Program-made: the position numbers and the translations under genes
Shown: positions 52,118 through 60,382 of the stretch, piece after piece
How positions within the stretch are numbered: the stretch's first letter is position 1
Layout of the letters: every line of letters begins with the position of its first letter
From: Chitinophagaceae bacterium
GTDB taxonomy: Bacteria; Bacteroidota; Bacteroidia; Chitinophagales; Chitinophagaceae
Direction of reading: 5' to 3'
DNA: 64,000 nt
Assembly: GCA_019752045.1 (NCBI GenBank)
Contig: JAIEMP010000019.1
Coordinates: 33,949 to 97,948 of the forward strand
Notes under the pieces: model-generated
Seen by the model: only the letters and a program-made list of their open reading frames with translations
Databases searched by the model: none
Told to the model about the DNA's origin: nothing

Positions 52118-52160
52118 TGAAAGTGTTGCAAAGTCCCATAAAGATCTTGCAACACTTTCA
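52118..52160. repeat. 14-bp perfect inverted repeat, possible terminator
   Basis: TGAAAGTGTTGCAA-15 nt-TTGCAACACTTTCA. Confidence 0.75.
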
Positions 52161-52181
52161 TTCCCTGATAAAAATCGTGAT

Positions 52182-52715
52182 CTATTTTTTTTCTATAGGC
52201 TTGAGATTTGTCAAGGCCATTCCGTTCTGAAAATCCATAGGTACCGATACGTGATCGTGCACAAGTAGCCACGTGCCATTTATCTTACGTAGCACGTTGG
52301 TCTCCCGGGTCCACATGTCTACATATCTTCCGTCTGCAGTGGCGGCTTGTAATCGTGTCAACCCTCTGATTGTTGCAAGGTCGCCTGACTGAAATACCGT
52401 TAGATCTTCTAATGTAATCTTTATCTCTTTCGGAAAGTATTTAAAGAAATTAATCCAATTGTCCCGCCACATTCTTTCACCCTCAAATTGTATGGGAGCC
52501 ATCAGATCATAAGAAATAATGTCATGGACATAGAATTGCATCATGCCCTCAACACTTCTGGATTCAAATGCCTTTCGCCAACCTTCACGTGTATCAAGTA
52601 TCGCCTTTTTTTCTTTTTCACTTTCGGCGAATCCGTTAATACTGGATGGTTGTTTCTGCCCAGAGACAAATGTGCATACTGTACACATCGCTAGCGCAAT
52701 CATGAATTGTTTCAT
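52182..52715 (-). CDS. NTF2/SnoaL-like exported protein
   Basis: DTREGWRKAFESRSVEGMMQFYVHDIISYDLMAP...WTRETNVLRKINGTWLLVHDHVSVPMDF. Confidence 0.85.
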   Translation of the reverse strand: MKQFMIALAMCTVCTFVSGQKQPSSINGFAESEKEKKAILDTREGWRKAFESRSVEGMMQFYVHDIISYDLMAPIQFEGERMWRDNWINFFKYFPKEIKITLEDLTVFQSGDLATIRGLTRLQAATADGRYVDMWTRETNVLRKINGTWLLVHDHVSVPMDFQNGMALTNLKPIEKK

Positions 52716-52766
52716 CTTACTTAATTTTAGTTTAAAATTTATTATAAAGACCGTATAATACCTGAT

Positions 52767-53732
52767 TTAAAGCATCGCCCGCATATTGTGCTCAAACCAA
52801 TCAAGCATGGGCGTTGGATTTCTTTGAAATTCCAGATATCCATCCCACCGCCGGGAGGTGTTCGTTATCCAATGAAGCTTCTTATTCGTGAGCGGGATTG
52901 CGTCAAACATAGACTGAACATCTGTTGGGCTCGTCAATACGTCATCCTGCACCTGATACAAAAATGTTGGAATACAAACTGACTTCGCCCAAATGCGGGG
53001 GTCTCTTTCCGAAATATTTAGGCTTGTCTTCAACGTTATCATTCTATCCAAGTCGGCTAAACGTTCCTCTGCAATTCCTGCTAAAACGAGTTGTTTCTTT
53101 AAAATACTTTCCTCGCTGACAGGCTGCGGGCCCACTAAGCATTTTACTCCATTGAAGGCTTCTGGATCTTTCAGCATGGCATAGAATGTAGAATCGCATC
53201 CCAGGCAACGACTGAAGAGGGCGATTTTCATTTTACTCGTATCCTGTCTTTCACGTATGTACCGTATAGAGCCCAGCACATCACGAGATTCATAAATGCC
53301 TGTAGAAACTATCCCTCCATTTGCGGCTGAGCTATGGCCATGATTGCGTAAGTCATAAGCCAATACATTGTAACCTGCATCGTGAAGGATCTTATAGTCA
53401 GGAATGAAGTTGACTTCAAAATCATTTCCGCTTGGAGCCCATATTGATTTCCAAGGTTCCAAGTGAGAAGGCAGCCCAGAACGATTAAAGCCCATTGGAT
53501 GATTGGCTATAATGATTTTATCTGAGCCAGGGCGTGGAATATACCAGCCTTCAAGCGGAATTCCGTCTGTGGCCAAGAATGAAACGTCCTCGTAAGCGAG
53601 CCCCTCCTCTGATGGTCTATGTAGAATCGGTGAGCGTGGTAATTGTTTGAAAGCATTACTCATACCTTCCAGAATACTTTCAATGTCTTCTTCGCTTAAG
53701 TTGATATTCTGTGTTTTTGTTGACATGGTCAT
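52767..53732 (-). CDS. Alpha/beta hydrolase (acyl-peptidase/FrsA-like)
   Basis: LEGWYIPRPGSDKIIIANHPMGFNRSG; VLAYDLRNHGHSSAANGG; LFSRCLGCDSTFYAM. Confidence 0.85.
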   Translation of the reverse strand: MTMSTKTQNINLSEEDIESILEGMSNAFKQLPRSPILHRPSEEGLAYEDVSFLATDGIPLEGWYIPRPGSDKIIIANHPMGFNRSGLPSHLEPWKSIWAPSGNDFEVNFIPDYKILHDAGYNVLAYDLRNHGHSSAANGGIVSTGIYESRDVLGSIRYIRERQDTSKMKIALFSRCLGCDSTFYAMLKDPEAFNGVKCLVGPQPVSEESILKKQLVLAGIAEERLADLDRMITLKTSLNISERDPRIWAKSVCIPTFLYQVQDDVLTSPTDVQSMFDAIPLTNKKLHWITNTSRRWDGYLEFQRNPTPMLDWFEHNMRAML

Positions 53733-53738
53733 GTGCGT

Positions 53739-53858
53739 TTAAGTTCTTTTATAAAGTGCTACAAATTCTTTAGCAAAATCCTCGAGTCTTACTTTACCCT
53801 GCTAGTGTTTATATTTCTCAAAGTCTTCCGTAAGTTTCCCTGTTCGAAATGCAGGATT
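53739..53858 (-). pseudogene. Second C-terminal remnant of an NmrA-like gene
   Basis: Minus-strand NPAFRTGKLTEDFEKYKH*QGKVRLEDFAKEFVALYKRT*, alignable to SVQSGRLAEDYRLNKPAELGKVKFTSFVKDFIVAYNS. Confidence 0.75.
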
Positions 53859-53871
53859 GATTTAACTTATT

Positions 53872-54759
53872 TTAAGAATTATAAGCAACAATAAAATCTT
53901 TTACGAAGGATGTAAACTTTACTTTCCCTAATTCTGCTGGTTTGTTAAGCCTGTAATCTTCGGCTAATCTTCCGCTCTGAACACTTGAAAACATTTCTAC
54001 AAGGTTTTTCGAAAGTAGTTCGGGGAAACCATTATTTATATAACCCTTGAGTGACTCTTCGTCAGAGATAACAATCCATTTCAAATCTGGTCTGCCTAGT
54101 GCTTCGCCCAAAATATGTGCTATTTCGTTTCCTGTTCGTTCGTCACTTGCCACATATCTTACTTTTCTGTGAACAGACGTTAATTCTATTTCGTCTGCAA
54201 TGGCTGCCGCAATATCAAGCGGTGAAACCATTTCAAACTTTTTATCACCACCATAATTGGCATAAATTGCTCCCGTAGATTTTATTACCGGAATTAGGTT
54301 TAATAGATTGTAATAAAAGTAAGTAGGGCGAATGTGGGTAATATCCACATCTAAAAGTTCATTCAAACTATTTTCAACATAATGAGCGCCTAAAATATTG
54401 CCAGTGCCTTTATTTAAATGCGCACCGTAACTGCTTAGGTTGACTACTCGTTTCACGCCCGACCGCTTGATAGCTTGAGCATAGTTATTTCCAATTTTAC
54501 GATAGTACTCCCGAATATCTGGCTCGGCAAAATAGTTTGGCGGCACCATCGTGTAAACTACATCTGCGCCCACGAAAGTAGCTGCAAGAAAATCGACATC
54601 TTCAATCGAACCAATGGCTGCTGTTGCTCCCAATGTCTCTATTTCTTTTTGATTATCAGAAACGTGGTTAATACCAATTACCTGATGTCCTTTTTGAATC
54701 AATGCTTGTGTAAGGGGCTTGCCAATGTTTCCCAAAGTACCTGTTACAATTATTCTCAT
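53872..54759 (-). CDS. NmrA-like/atypical SDR NAD(P)-binding protein
   Basis: MRIIVTGTLGNIGKPLTQALIQKGHQVIGINH; VVYTMVPPNYF; VKRVVNLSSYGAHL. Confidence 0.92.
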   Translation of the reverse strand: MRIIVTGTLGNIGKPLTQALIQKGHQVIGINHVSDNQKEIETLGATAAIGSIEDVDFLAATFVGADVVYTMVPPNYFAEPDIREYYRKIGNNYAQAIKRSGVKRVVNLSSYGAHLNKGTGNILGAHYVENSLNELLDVDITHIRPTYFYYNLLNLIPVIKSTGAIYANYGGDKKFEMVSPLDIAAAIADEIELTSVHRKVRYVASDERTGNEIAHILGEALGRPDLKWIVISDEESLKGYINNGFPELLSKNLVEMFSSVQSGRLAEDYRLNKPAELGKVKFTSFVKDFIVAYNS

Positions 54760-55056
54760 TTTGTTAGTTGTTTTGTTTTGCAGAATTGCACTACAAAAGT
54801 CAGTAAGAATAGAAAAACGGGTGTAGCCAAATATACTTTTGTTGTAGTCGAATTAATGATAGTTTTTTCATGTGATTGTCGTTGGGTTGCGGTCGTAGGC
54901 GGTATCATTCGCTAACGTTTTGTCGCTTGGAGCAGTGGCGGATTTCGGAGTCCGTACCTACGGGATAAATACACCATAAAAGTTGATGCGAAGTAAAATG
55001 TTTAATTACCAAGTCACCCGTTTTTTATACAAACGCCTCTTGCGGCAGGAATTTTT

Positions 55057-55983
55057 TCAATAAAATGATGCTCTGAACTGTAATGGTGTTTGTTGCGTAT
55101 TCTTCTTAAACATAGTACTGAATGATTGAGGGTATTCAAACCCCAAATCATAAGAGATTTCCTTTATGCTTAAATTAGTGGTGGAAAGCAGTTCTTTCGC
55201 TCTTTCAACTATGGACTCCTGAATATGAGTTTGCGCATTTTTTCCAGTTGCGTTTTTCAATAAATCACTCAAATAACTGGGAGAGATATTGAGTTTTTCT
55301 GCAAAAAAATTGACCGTTGGAACACCAGATAATGTAGCATCACTTTTTAGGTACGCATCCATTAATTCTTCCATTTTTACTACTACATCATTATTTAGAG
55401 AACTTCGCGTCAAAAATTGTCTATTATGAAAACGCTTTGCGTAATTGAGAAGCAGGTCAATGTGTGAAACTATTAAATCCTGACTATATTGATCAATATT
55501 ATTTTTTAATTCATCCTGCATTTGATGCATCAGAGACATAATGACATTGTCCTCTTTTTCAGAAAGGTGAAGTGCTTCTGCTGTAGAGTAAGAGAAGAAT
55601 CCATAATTACCAATAATCTTCCCTAATTCATAATGACGTATAAGCTCAGGTTTAAAAACCAACATGTATCCTGACACAGAGGCATCTGTAGGATTCGTGA
55701 CAGAAAAGATTTGACCGGGTTTTGTAAAACTCATTACTCCTTCATCAAAATCATACTGACCTTGTCCGTACCGAAACTTGCCTGAAGCACCTTTTTTAAT
55801 CGCCACACAATAGAAATCATAATAAAAGCTGCTCCAAATTTCATTGGAATCGAATTTTAAATGCTCAAAATCAATCACACTTATCAAAGGATGAACTGGT
55901 TTTGGCAAATTGAATAATCTATGAAGTTCAGATATTGACTCAATTTTATATGGAGCAGTTTTTTTCACACTATTTTTGTTCAA
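55057..55983 (-). CDS. AraC family transcriptional regulator (paralogue group 2)
   Basis: SISELHRLFNLPKPVHPLISVIDFEHL; NLSIKEISYDLGFEYPQSFSTMFKKNTQQTPLQFRA; apparent TTG/GTG start overlapping an SDR tail. Confidence 0.92.
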   Translation of the reverse strand: MNKNSVKKTAPYKIESISELHRLFNLPKPVHPLISVIDFEHLKFDSNEIWSSFYYDFYCVAIKKGASGKFRYGQGQYDFDEGVMSFTKPGQIFSVTNPTDASVSGYMLVFKPELIRHYELGKIIGNYGFFSYSTAEALHLSEKEDNVIMSLMHQMQDELKNNIDQYSQDLIVSHIDLLLNYAKRFHNRQFLTRSSLNNDVVVKMEELMDAYLKSDATLSGVPTVNFFAEKLNISPSYLSDLLKNATGKNAQTHIQESIVERAKELLSTTNLSIKEISYDLGFEYPQSFSTMFKKNTQQTPLQFRASFY

Positions 55984-56239
55984 AATCAGTAGATAAAGAT
56001 AAGGTTTTCCATTGTTCCATTTTTTCCTTATCGTTTTTACGAACTTCCAAAATGGAATTATAATTATCAGAACCTAACAGAAGATGCAAGGGAGTATTCG
56101 GCATTTCTGCAAGTTTAAGTATTACCTCTGCTAACTTTTTAAGATTCAATAATTGTTTGCCATCGAATCCTGTAAACTGTTCTACCTGTGTATCTAAATT
56201 ATAGACGTCAATTTTATTCCTTGCAACATTGAGAAAAAA
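55970..56239 (-). pseudogene. C-terminal tail of an SDR gene
   Basis: Minus-strand FFLNVARNKIDVYNLDTQVEQFTGFDGKQLLNLKKLAEVILKLAEMPNTPLHLLLGSDNYNSILEVRKNDKEKMEQWKTLSLSTDFEQK*. Confidence 0.82.
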
Positions 56240-56372
56240 CTAGAGCTGAAGATAACGACAACTAACTAGTGGATGCGTTGGATTTTTTCTATTCAGCAAA
56301 GCATGAAATTCCGATAAGGAATTTAGATGATGCAGATTGTGTTTTATCAGGTCTATAAAATAGATTAAGAAG

Positions 56373-56409
56373 AAAGGTGTTTAAAAAAAATATTCTTTTA
56401 AACACCTTT
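56373..56409 (-). terminator. Terminator-like hairpin
   Basis: AAAGGTGTTTAAAA...TTTTAAACACCTTT downstream of 56431..56808. Confidence 0.75.
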
Positions 56410-56430
56410 AATGGTTTTTATTTACAATTG

Positions 56431-56808
56431 TTATTTAGCCTCTGCATAAGGCAAGTAACTTTTTAGATTATATGCTTCTCTAAATTCTTTACTTAAAGGC
56501 CCTGTCATAATCATATGAAGTATTTCTGTAATCTGAAACCATTCTTGCAATTGTTTCTCTGTGTTTTTCATATGCGTAACACAAGCCTCTTCACTAGCAT
56601 ATTTTTCGTTTTGAAAATATATTCCATCATCAGTTTTGAATATTTTATAACTCAAAGTTTCAGGCTCATTTTTTGTGATGGCGAGTTGCTCTGCTAAAAT
56701 TTCTTCATAACGTTCTTTTTTCCCTTCTTTCACTTTAAAAGTAAAATAATTTTCTACTGTTTTGTTTTTCATTTTTATGTTTTTTTTAATTACTAAAAGA
56801 TAGAACAA
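56431..56808 (-). CDS. Antibiotic biosynthesis monooxygenase (ABM)-like protein
   Basis: NYFTFKVKEGKKERYEEILAEQLAITKNEPETLSYKIFKTDDGIYFQNEKYASEEACVTHM. Confidence 0.85.
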   Translation of the reverse strand: MFYLLVIKKNIKMKNKTVENYFTFKVKEGKKERYEEILAEQLAITKNEPETLSYKIFKTDDGIYFQNEKYASEEACVTHMKNTEKQLQEWFQITEILHMIMTGPLSKEFREAYNLKSYLPYAEAK

Positions 56809-57391
56809 ATTTCAGGCTATACTTTTTGATTAAAGTATTCAAATCAGATAATTTAGTATGCAAATTGTAGAAAGTTGTTTTTTTCTGCTGATGATAGTTT
56901 GGTGGGGTACCATTACCGCTAACTGCGTATTTTGAAGCACTATAGCTTATATTGCCCGGATCGCTCATATAACCCATCATAGATGTGGTATTAATGATAG
57001 GTCCCGAATTTTGTTTGCGTAAATGTGGCAAGAGTTTTCGAATGATATTGGCCATTGTAAAGACATTTACATTCATTGTTTCCCTAAACTCGGTATCACT
57101 TAGTTCTTCGATATTCCCTAATAGATTGTATCCTACATTATTGACCACAACATCTATTCCGCCAAATTTCGCTATGCCTTTCGAAATAGCATTTTCCACA
57201 TCTTTTTCTTTGGTGATGTCCAATTTTATAGGGAGTAAATTACCCGTATAATCAATAATTTTTTCTAAAAGTGTTCCCGTATTTCTGGAAGTTACAATTA
57301 CTTTGTCACCGTTGTTTAAAACTGCTTTTGTAATTTCAAGCCCCATTCCTTTTGATGCTCCTGTTATAAACCATACTTTTTGCTTGTTCAT
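56786..57391 (-). pseudogene. SDR gene truncated after catalytic YxxxK motif
   Basis: VWFITGASKGMGLEI...NNVGYNLLG...YSASKYAVSG then unrelated NGTPPNYHQQKKTTFYN... Confidence 0.8.
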
Positions 57392-57597
57392 AATTTTTAT
57401 GTTTTAGTTATGACGCAAAGGTCAATCCGGAAGTGTTAACCGATGTGTTCAAATCAGGGTTTGCCGTGTTCGGGCTGGGGATCGTTGCAATTGACATTAC
57501 CGATTTTACCCACCCTATGTTAATGGCAGTGGCTTTCAGTCGTCCGCTGTTTCCTGTGTCTCGTTTTGTATGAGCAAAAAAAGGTAAAGAAGAAAAT

Positions 57598-58512
57598 TTA
57601 ATTGAAGGACTGCCTGAACTCCAAAGGCGTTTGATTGGTTTTTTGTTTGAACAATTTGCTAAATGATTGCGGGTGTTCAAAACCTAATTCATAAGCAATC
57701 TCGCTTACCGATAGGTTGGTGGTGCTTAGTTGTTCTTTAGCGAAATCAATCAGTTTGTTTTGAATGTGCTGTTGTGTGTTTTGTTGGGTATGTAACCGCA
57801 AAAGTGTTCCTAAATAATTGGGTGAAATGTTAAGTTTTTCTGCAACGGATGTTACTGTGGGAATACCATTCTCCAATAAATTTCCACTCTCAAAATACCC
57901 GGAAAGGGCTTTTTCAAAACGCTCTAATAATTCATAGTTTGATTTTTTTCGAGTTAGAAACTGACGTTCATAAAACCTTTCTGAATAAATCAGCAACATT
58001 TCAAGTTGGGCAATAATGAGCTCCTGACTGAACTTATCAATGTTGGATTGATATTCTCTTTCGATGTTTTGAAGAATACCCACGATAACCTTTTCTTCTT
58101 TGTCTGAAAGAAATAAAGCTTCATTAACGGCATACTGAAAAAAGTCGTAAGACTTTATTTTTTTTGCCAATGGAGTATTCCATAAAAAATCAGGGTGAAT
58201 AAGCAAAAGCCAACCTGTCGGTTCCGCTACGATGCTTTGATTGATTTCTATTTTCAAAAATTGAAATGGTGAAACAAAAGTGAGTACACCTGAATTAAAG
58301 TCATATTGTTGCTGCCCGTAGTTGAATTTGGTATTAACATTTCGCTTTAACCCAATAGAATAAAAGTTCTGAATCCATTTTAACTCACTTTCATTAACAG
58401 GATAGGAAACTTTACTGTAATCTATCAGGCTAATCAATGGATGTTCAGGATTAGGCAAGTTGCAAAATGTGTGAAACTCAGCTATTGAATTAAAGCGAAA
58501 TGTCTTTTCCAT
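57598..58512 (-). CDS. AraC family transcriptional regulator (paralogue group 2)
   Basis: SIAEFHTFCNLPNPEHPLISLIDYSKV; NLSVSEIAYELGFEHPQSFSKLFKQKTNQTPLEFRQ. Confidence 0.95.
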   Translation of the reverse strand: MEKTFRFNSIAEFHTFCNLPNPEHPLISLIDYSKVSYPVNESELKWIQNFYSIGLKRNVNTKFNYGQQQYDFNSGVLTFVSPFQFLKIEINQSIVAEPTGWLLLIHPDFLWNTPLAKKIKSYDFFQYAVNEALFLSDKEEKVIVGILQNIEREYQSNIDKFSQELIIAQLEMLLIYSERFYERQFLTRKKSNYELLERFEKALSGYFESGNLLENGIPTVTSVAEKLNISPNYLGTLLRLHTQQNTQQHIQNKLIDFAKEQLSTTNLSVSEIAYELGFEHPQSFSKLFKQKTNQTPLEFRQSFN

Positions 58513-58522
58513 AACTGCTGAT

Positions 58523-58870
58523 TTATTTTTTTTCTTTAAACAAAATCATACCGGCATGATACAAAATACCCTCTTTAAATTCACCATCCGCCGTAAATCC
58601 TGTATCGTCTTTATAGTCAATATGATTTCCTGTTACTTTATAATTACCTTGATAAGCACTTTTGCGATTGCCTCTGGCCTCATCGTATCGGTTGTTGGGT
58701 AGTAATTCGTGTCGAATGTAGCCGTCCTTTGTCACCCATATTCCGATATACTCTTTGGTTTGTTCTATTGTTTTACTTTGTTCCATTGTTGTATGTTTTT
58801 TGTTTGAACAACCCATCACTAAAAGTGTAATCGGGATTAAAATGCGATAGATACTATGTAGCTTTTTCAT
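58523..58870 (-). CDS. Atu4866-like domain lipoprotein
   Basis: YIGIWVTKDGYIRHELLPNNRYDEARGNRKSAYQGNYKVTGNHIDYKDDTGFTADGEF; lipobox VMGC. Confidence 0.8.
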   Translation of the reverse strand: MKKLHSIYRILIPITLLVMGCSNKKHTTMEQSKTIEQTKEYIGIWVTKDGYIRHELLPNNRYDEARGNRKSAYQGNYKVTGNHIDYKDDTGFTADGEFKEGILYHAGMILFKEKK

Positions 58871-58879
58871 TTTTCAAGG

Positions 58880-59021
58880 TCTTGGGTAATGATGTCAATT
58901 TGCTTTGCAGAAGCTTAAAAGCGTCTTAGCCCAAAAGTAAATGAACAGGCGGATTTTTTTCTTTGCTTATTGCAATCAATACCTCAGTCGCATTATCGGG
59001 CAGATTTATGATCCCGATTCT
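58880..59021 (-). pseudogene. C-terminal tail of another SDR gene
   Basis: Minus-strand RIGIINLPDNATEVLIAISKEKNPPVHLLLG*DAFKLLQSKLTS (in-frame TAA). Confidence 0.75.
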
Positions 59022-59039
59022 TTTCTCTCATCTGCCCGC

Positions 59040-59444
59040 CTAATCATATTTAATGAAAAGGGCTCTTACTTTTTTTTGCTTCAAATTGACGGTTGAGCCA
59101 CTTGAAGAAATTGTCGTTTTATTCTTCTTTTCGTTACTTATCGATCCGTTGTTAGAGTTGGACGTGCCATAAACATCTTCCTCAATAGAAAAAATCACGC
59201 CATCTGCTCCTTTCTTTTTCGCTAACCTGATAATATTTTGTTGGCACTTTTCCAAAGAACGAAAACCCTGCGCAAGTTCAGTTTGTCCCATAATAGTGTA
59301 TGCTTTTTTAATGTTGGCACTATCATAGTACTCATCTACCACTTGAGTAGATGAATAGCTTTTTCCAAAATACTTTTGGGCATATGTAGCATTAAAAAAA
59401 AGAATGCTAAATGCCGTGATCAGAATTATTCTACTCTTATTCAT
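59040..59444 (-). CDS. Hypothetical exported protein
   Basis: Signal peptide, KRG-type beta pattern KKGADGVIFSIEEDVYG. Confidence 0.6.
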   Translation of the reverse strand: MNKSRIILITAFSILFFNATYAQKYFGKSYSSTQVVDEYYDSANIKKAYTIMGQTELAQGFRSLEKCQQNIIRLAKKKGADGVIFSIEEDVYGTSNSNNGSISNEKKNKTTISSSGSTVNLKQKKVRALFIKYD

Positions 59445-59464
59445 AATTTATTTAATTTTTTCTA

Positions 59465-60370
59465 TTAAAAATTATTGTTGATTTTCATAAGGTGGCTATA
59501 TCCCATTATTTTAAAAGCTCTTTCTGTCAACGCTACCCTTACTCCGTTTCCAGGTTCTGCAACCCAGTCAGAGTAATCAACAGTATCTCTCAATGGTCTT
59601 TGACCTTTTGGAAGAGCCAGTATTTCAGCAATTTTATCTGCAACACCTTGTATGGGAGCATCTCCAAACCTGAACAAGTTTCTTAATCCGGGCTCATAGT
59701 TATCGTAGTCTTTCTGCAATCGGTCATATTCCTTCAAAACGGCTCCGTCTTTAGGAAACTCTGCTGTTTCAAAGTGGGAAGTTCCATCCATAAAAACTCC
59801 GGGCATCAAGATGGTGGTTTCAATACCGAATTGACTGACCTCGTAAGCTGTATTTTCAGCTAATGCATCCATAGCTGCTTTCCCGATTACATACGGTGCC
59901 ATAAAAGGAGCCGTTACATTTGTAATACCACTTCCCACATATAATAATAGGCCACTTGCTTGCTTTCTCATATATGGTAACACTGCTTTGTTTAATCTAT
60001 GGGCACCCAAAGCATTTGTATTGACAGAACTTGCTATCTGTTCTGGTGTAAACGCTTCTGAATATCCGATAAACAAATGTGCTGCGTTATGAATAACGAC
60101 ATCAATTCTGCCCTCTTTTTCAATCACTTTTTGAATAGCGTTTTTACAGGATTCATCGAGGTGAATATCCAGGTCCACAATATCTACTCGTTTACCATTA
60201 CTTTCAACATATTCGAGAAGTCTTGTTGCTTTATGAATATTTCTTCCTTGTGGGTCTCTGATTCCTGCATATACTTTATGTCCTTGTAATGCGAGGGTTT
60301 GTGCGGTGTGTAAACCCATTCCCGAACCTGCACCCGTGATGAGCACGGTGAATTGATTTTGATCTTTCAT
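59465..60370 (-). CDS. SDR family oxidoreductase
   Basis: TVLITGAGSGMGLHTAQTLALQGHKVYAG; HNAAHLFIGY; PYVIGKAAMDAL. Confidence 0.92.
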   Translation of the reverse strand: MKDQNQFTVLITGAGSGMGLHTAQTLALQGHKVYAGIRDPQGRNIHKATRLLEYVESNGKRVDIVDLDIHLDESCKNAIQKVIEKEGRIDVVIHNAAHLFIGYSEAFTPEQIASSVNTNALGAHRLNKAVLPYMRKQASGLLLYVGSGITNVTAPFMAPYVIGKAAMDALAENTAYEVSQFGIETTILMPGVFMDGTSHFETAEFPKDGAVLKEYDRLQKDYDNYEPGLRNLFRFGDAPIQGVADKIAEILALPKGQRPLRDTVDYSDWVAEPGNGVRVALTERAFKIMGYSHLMKINNNF

Positions 60371-60382
60371 TATTTTAAAAAT

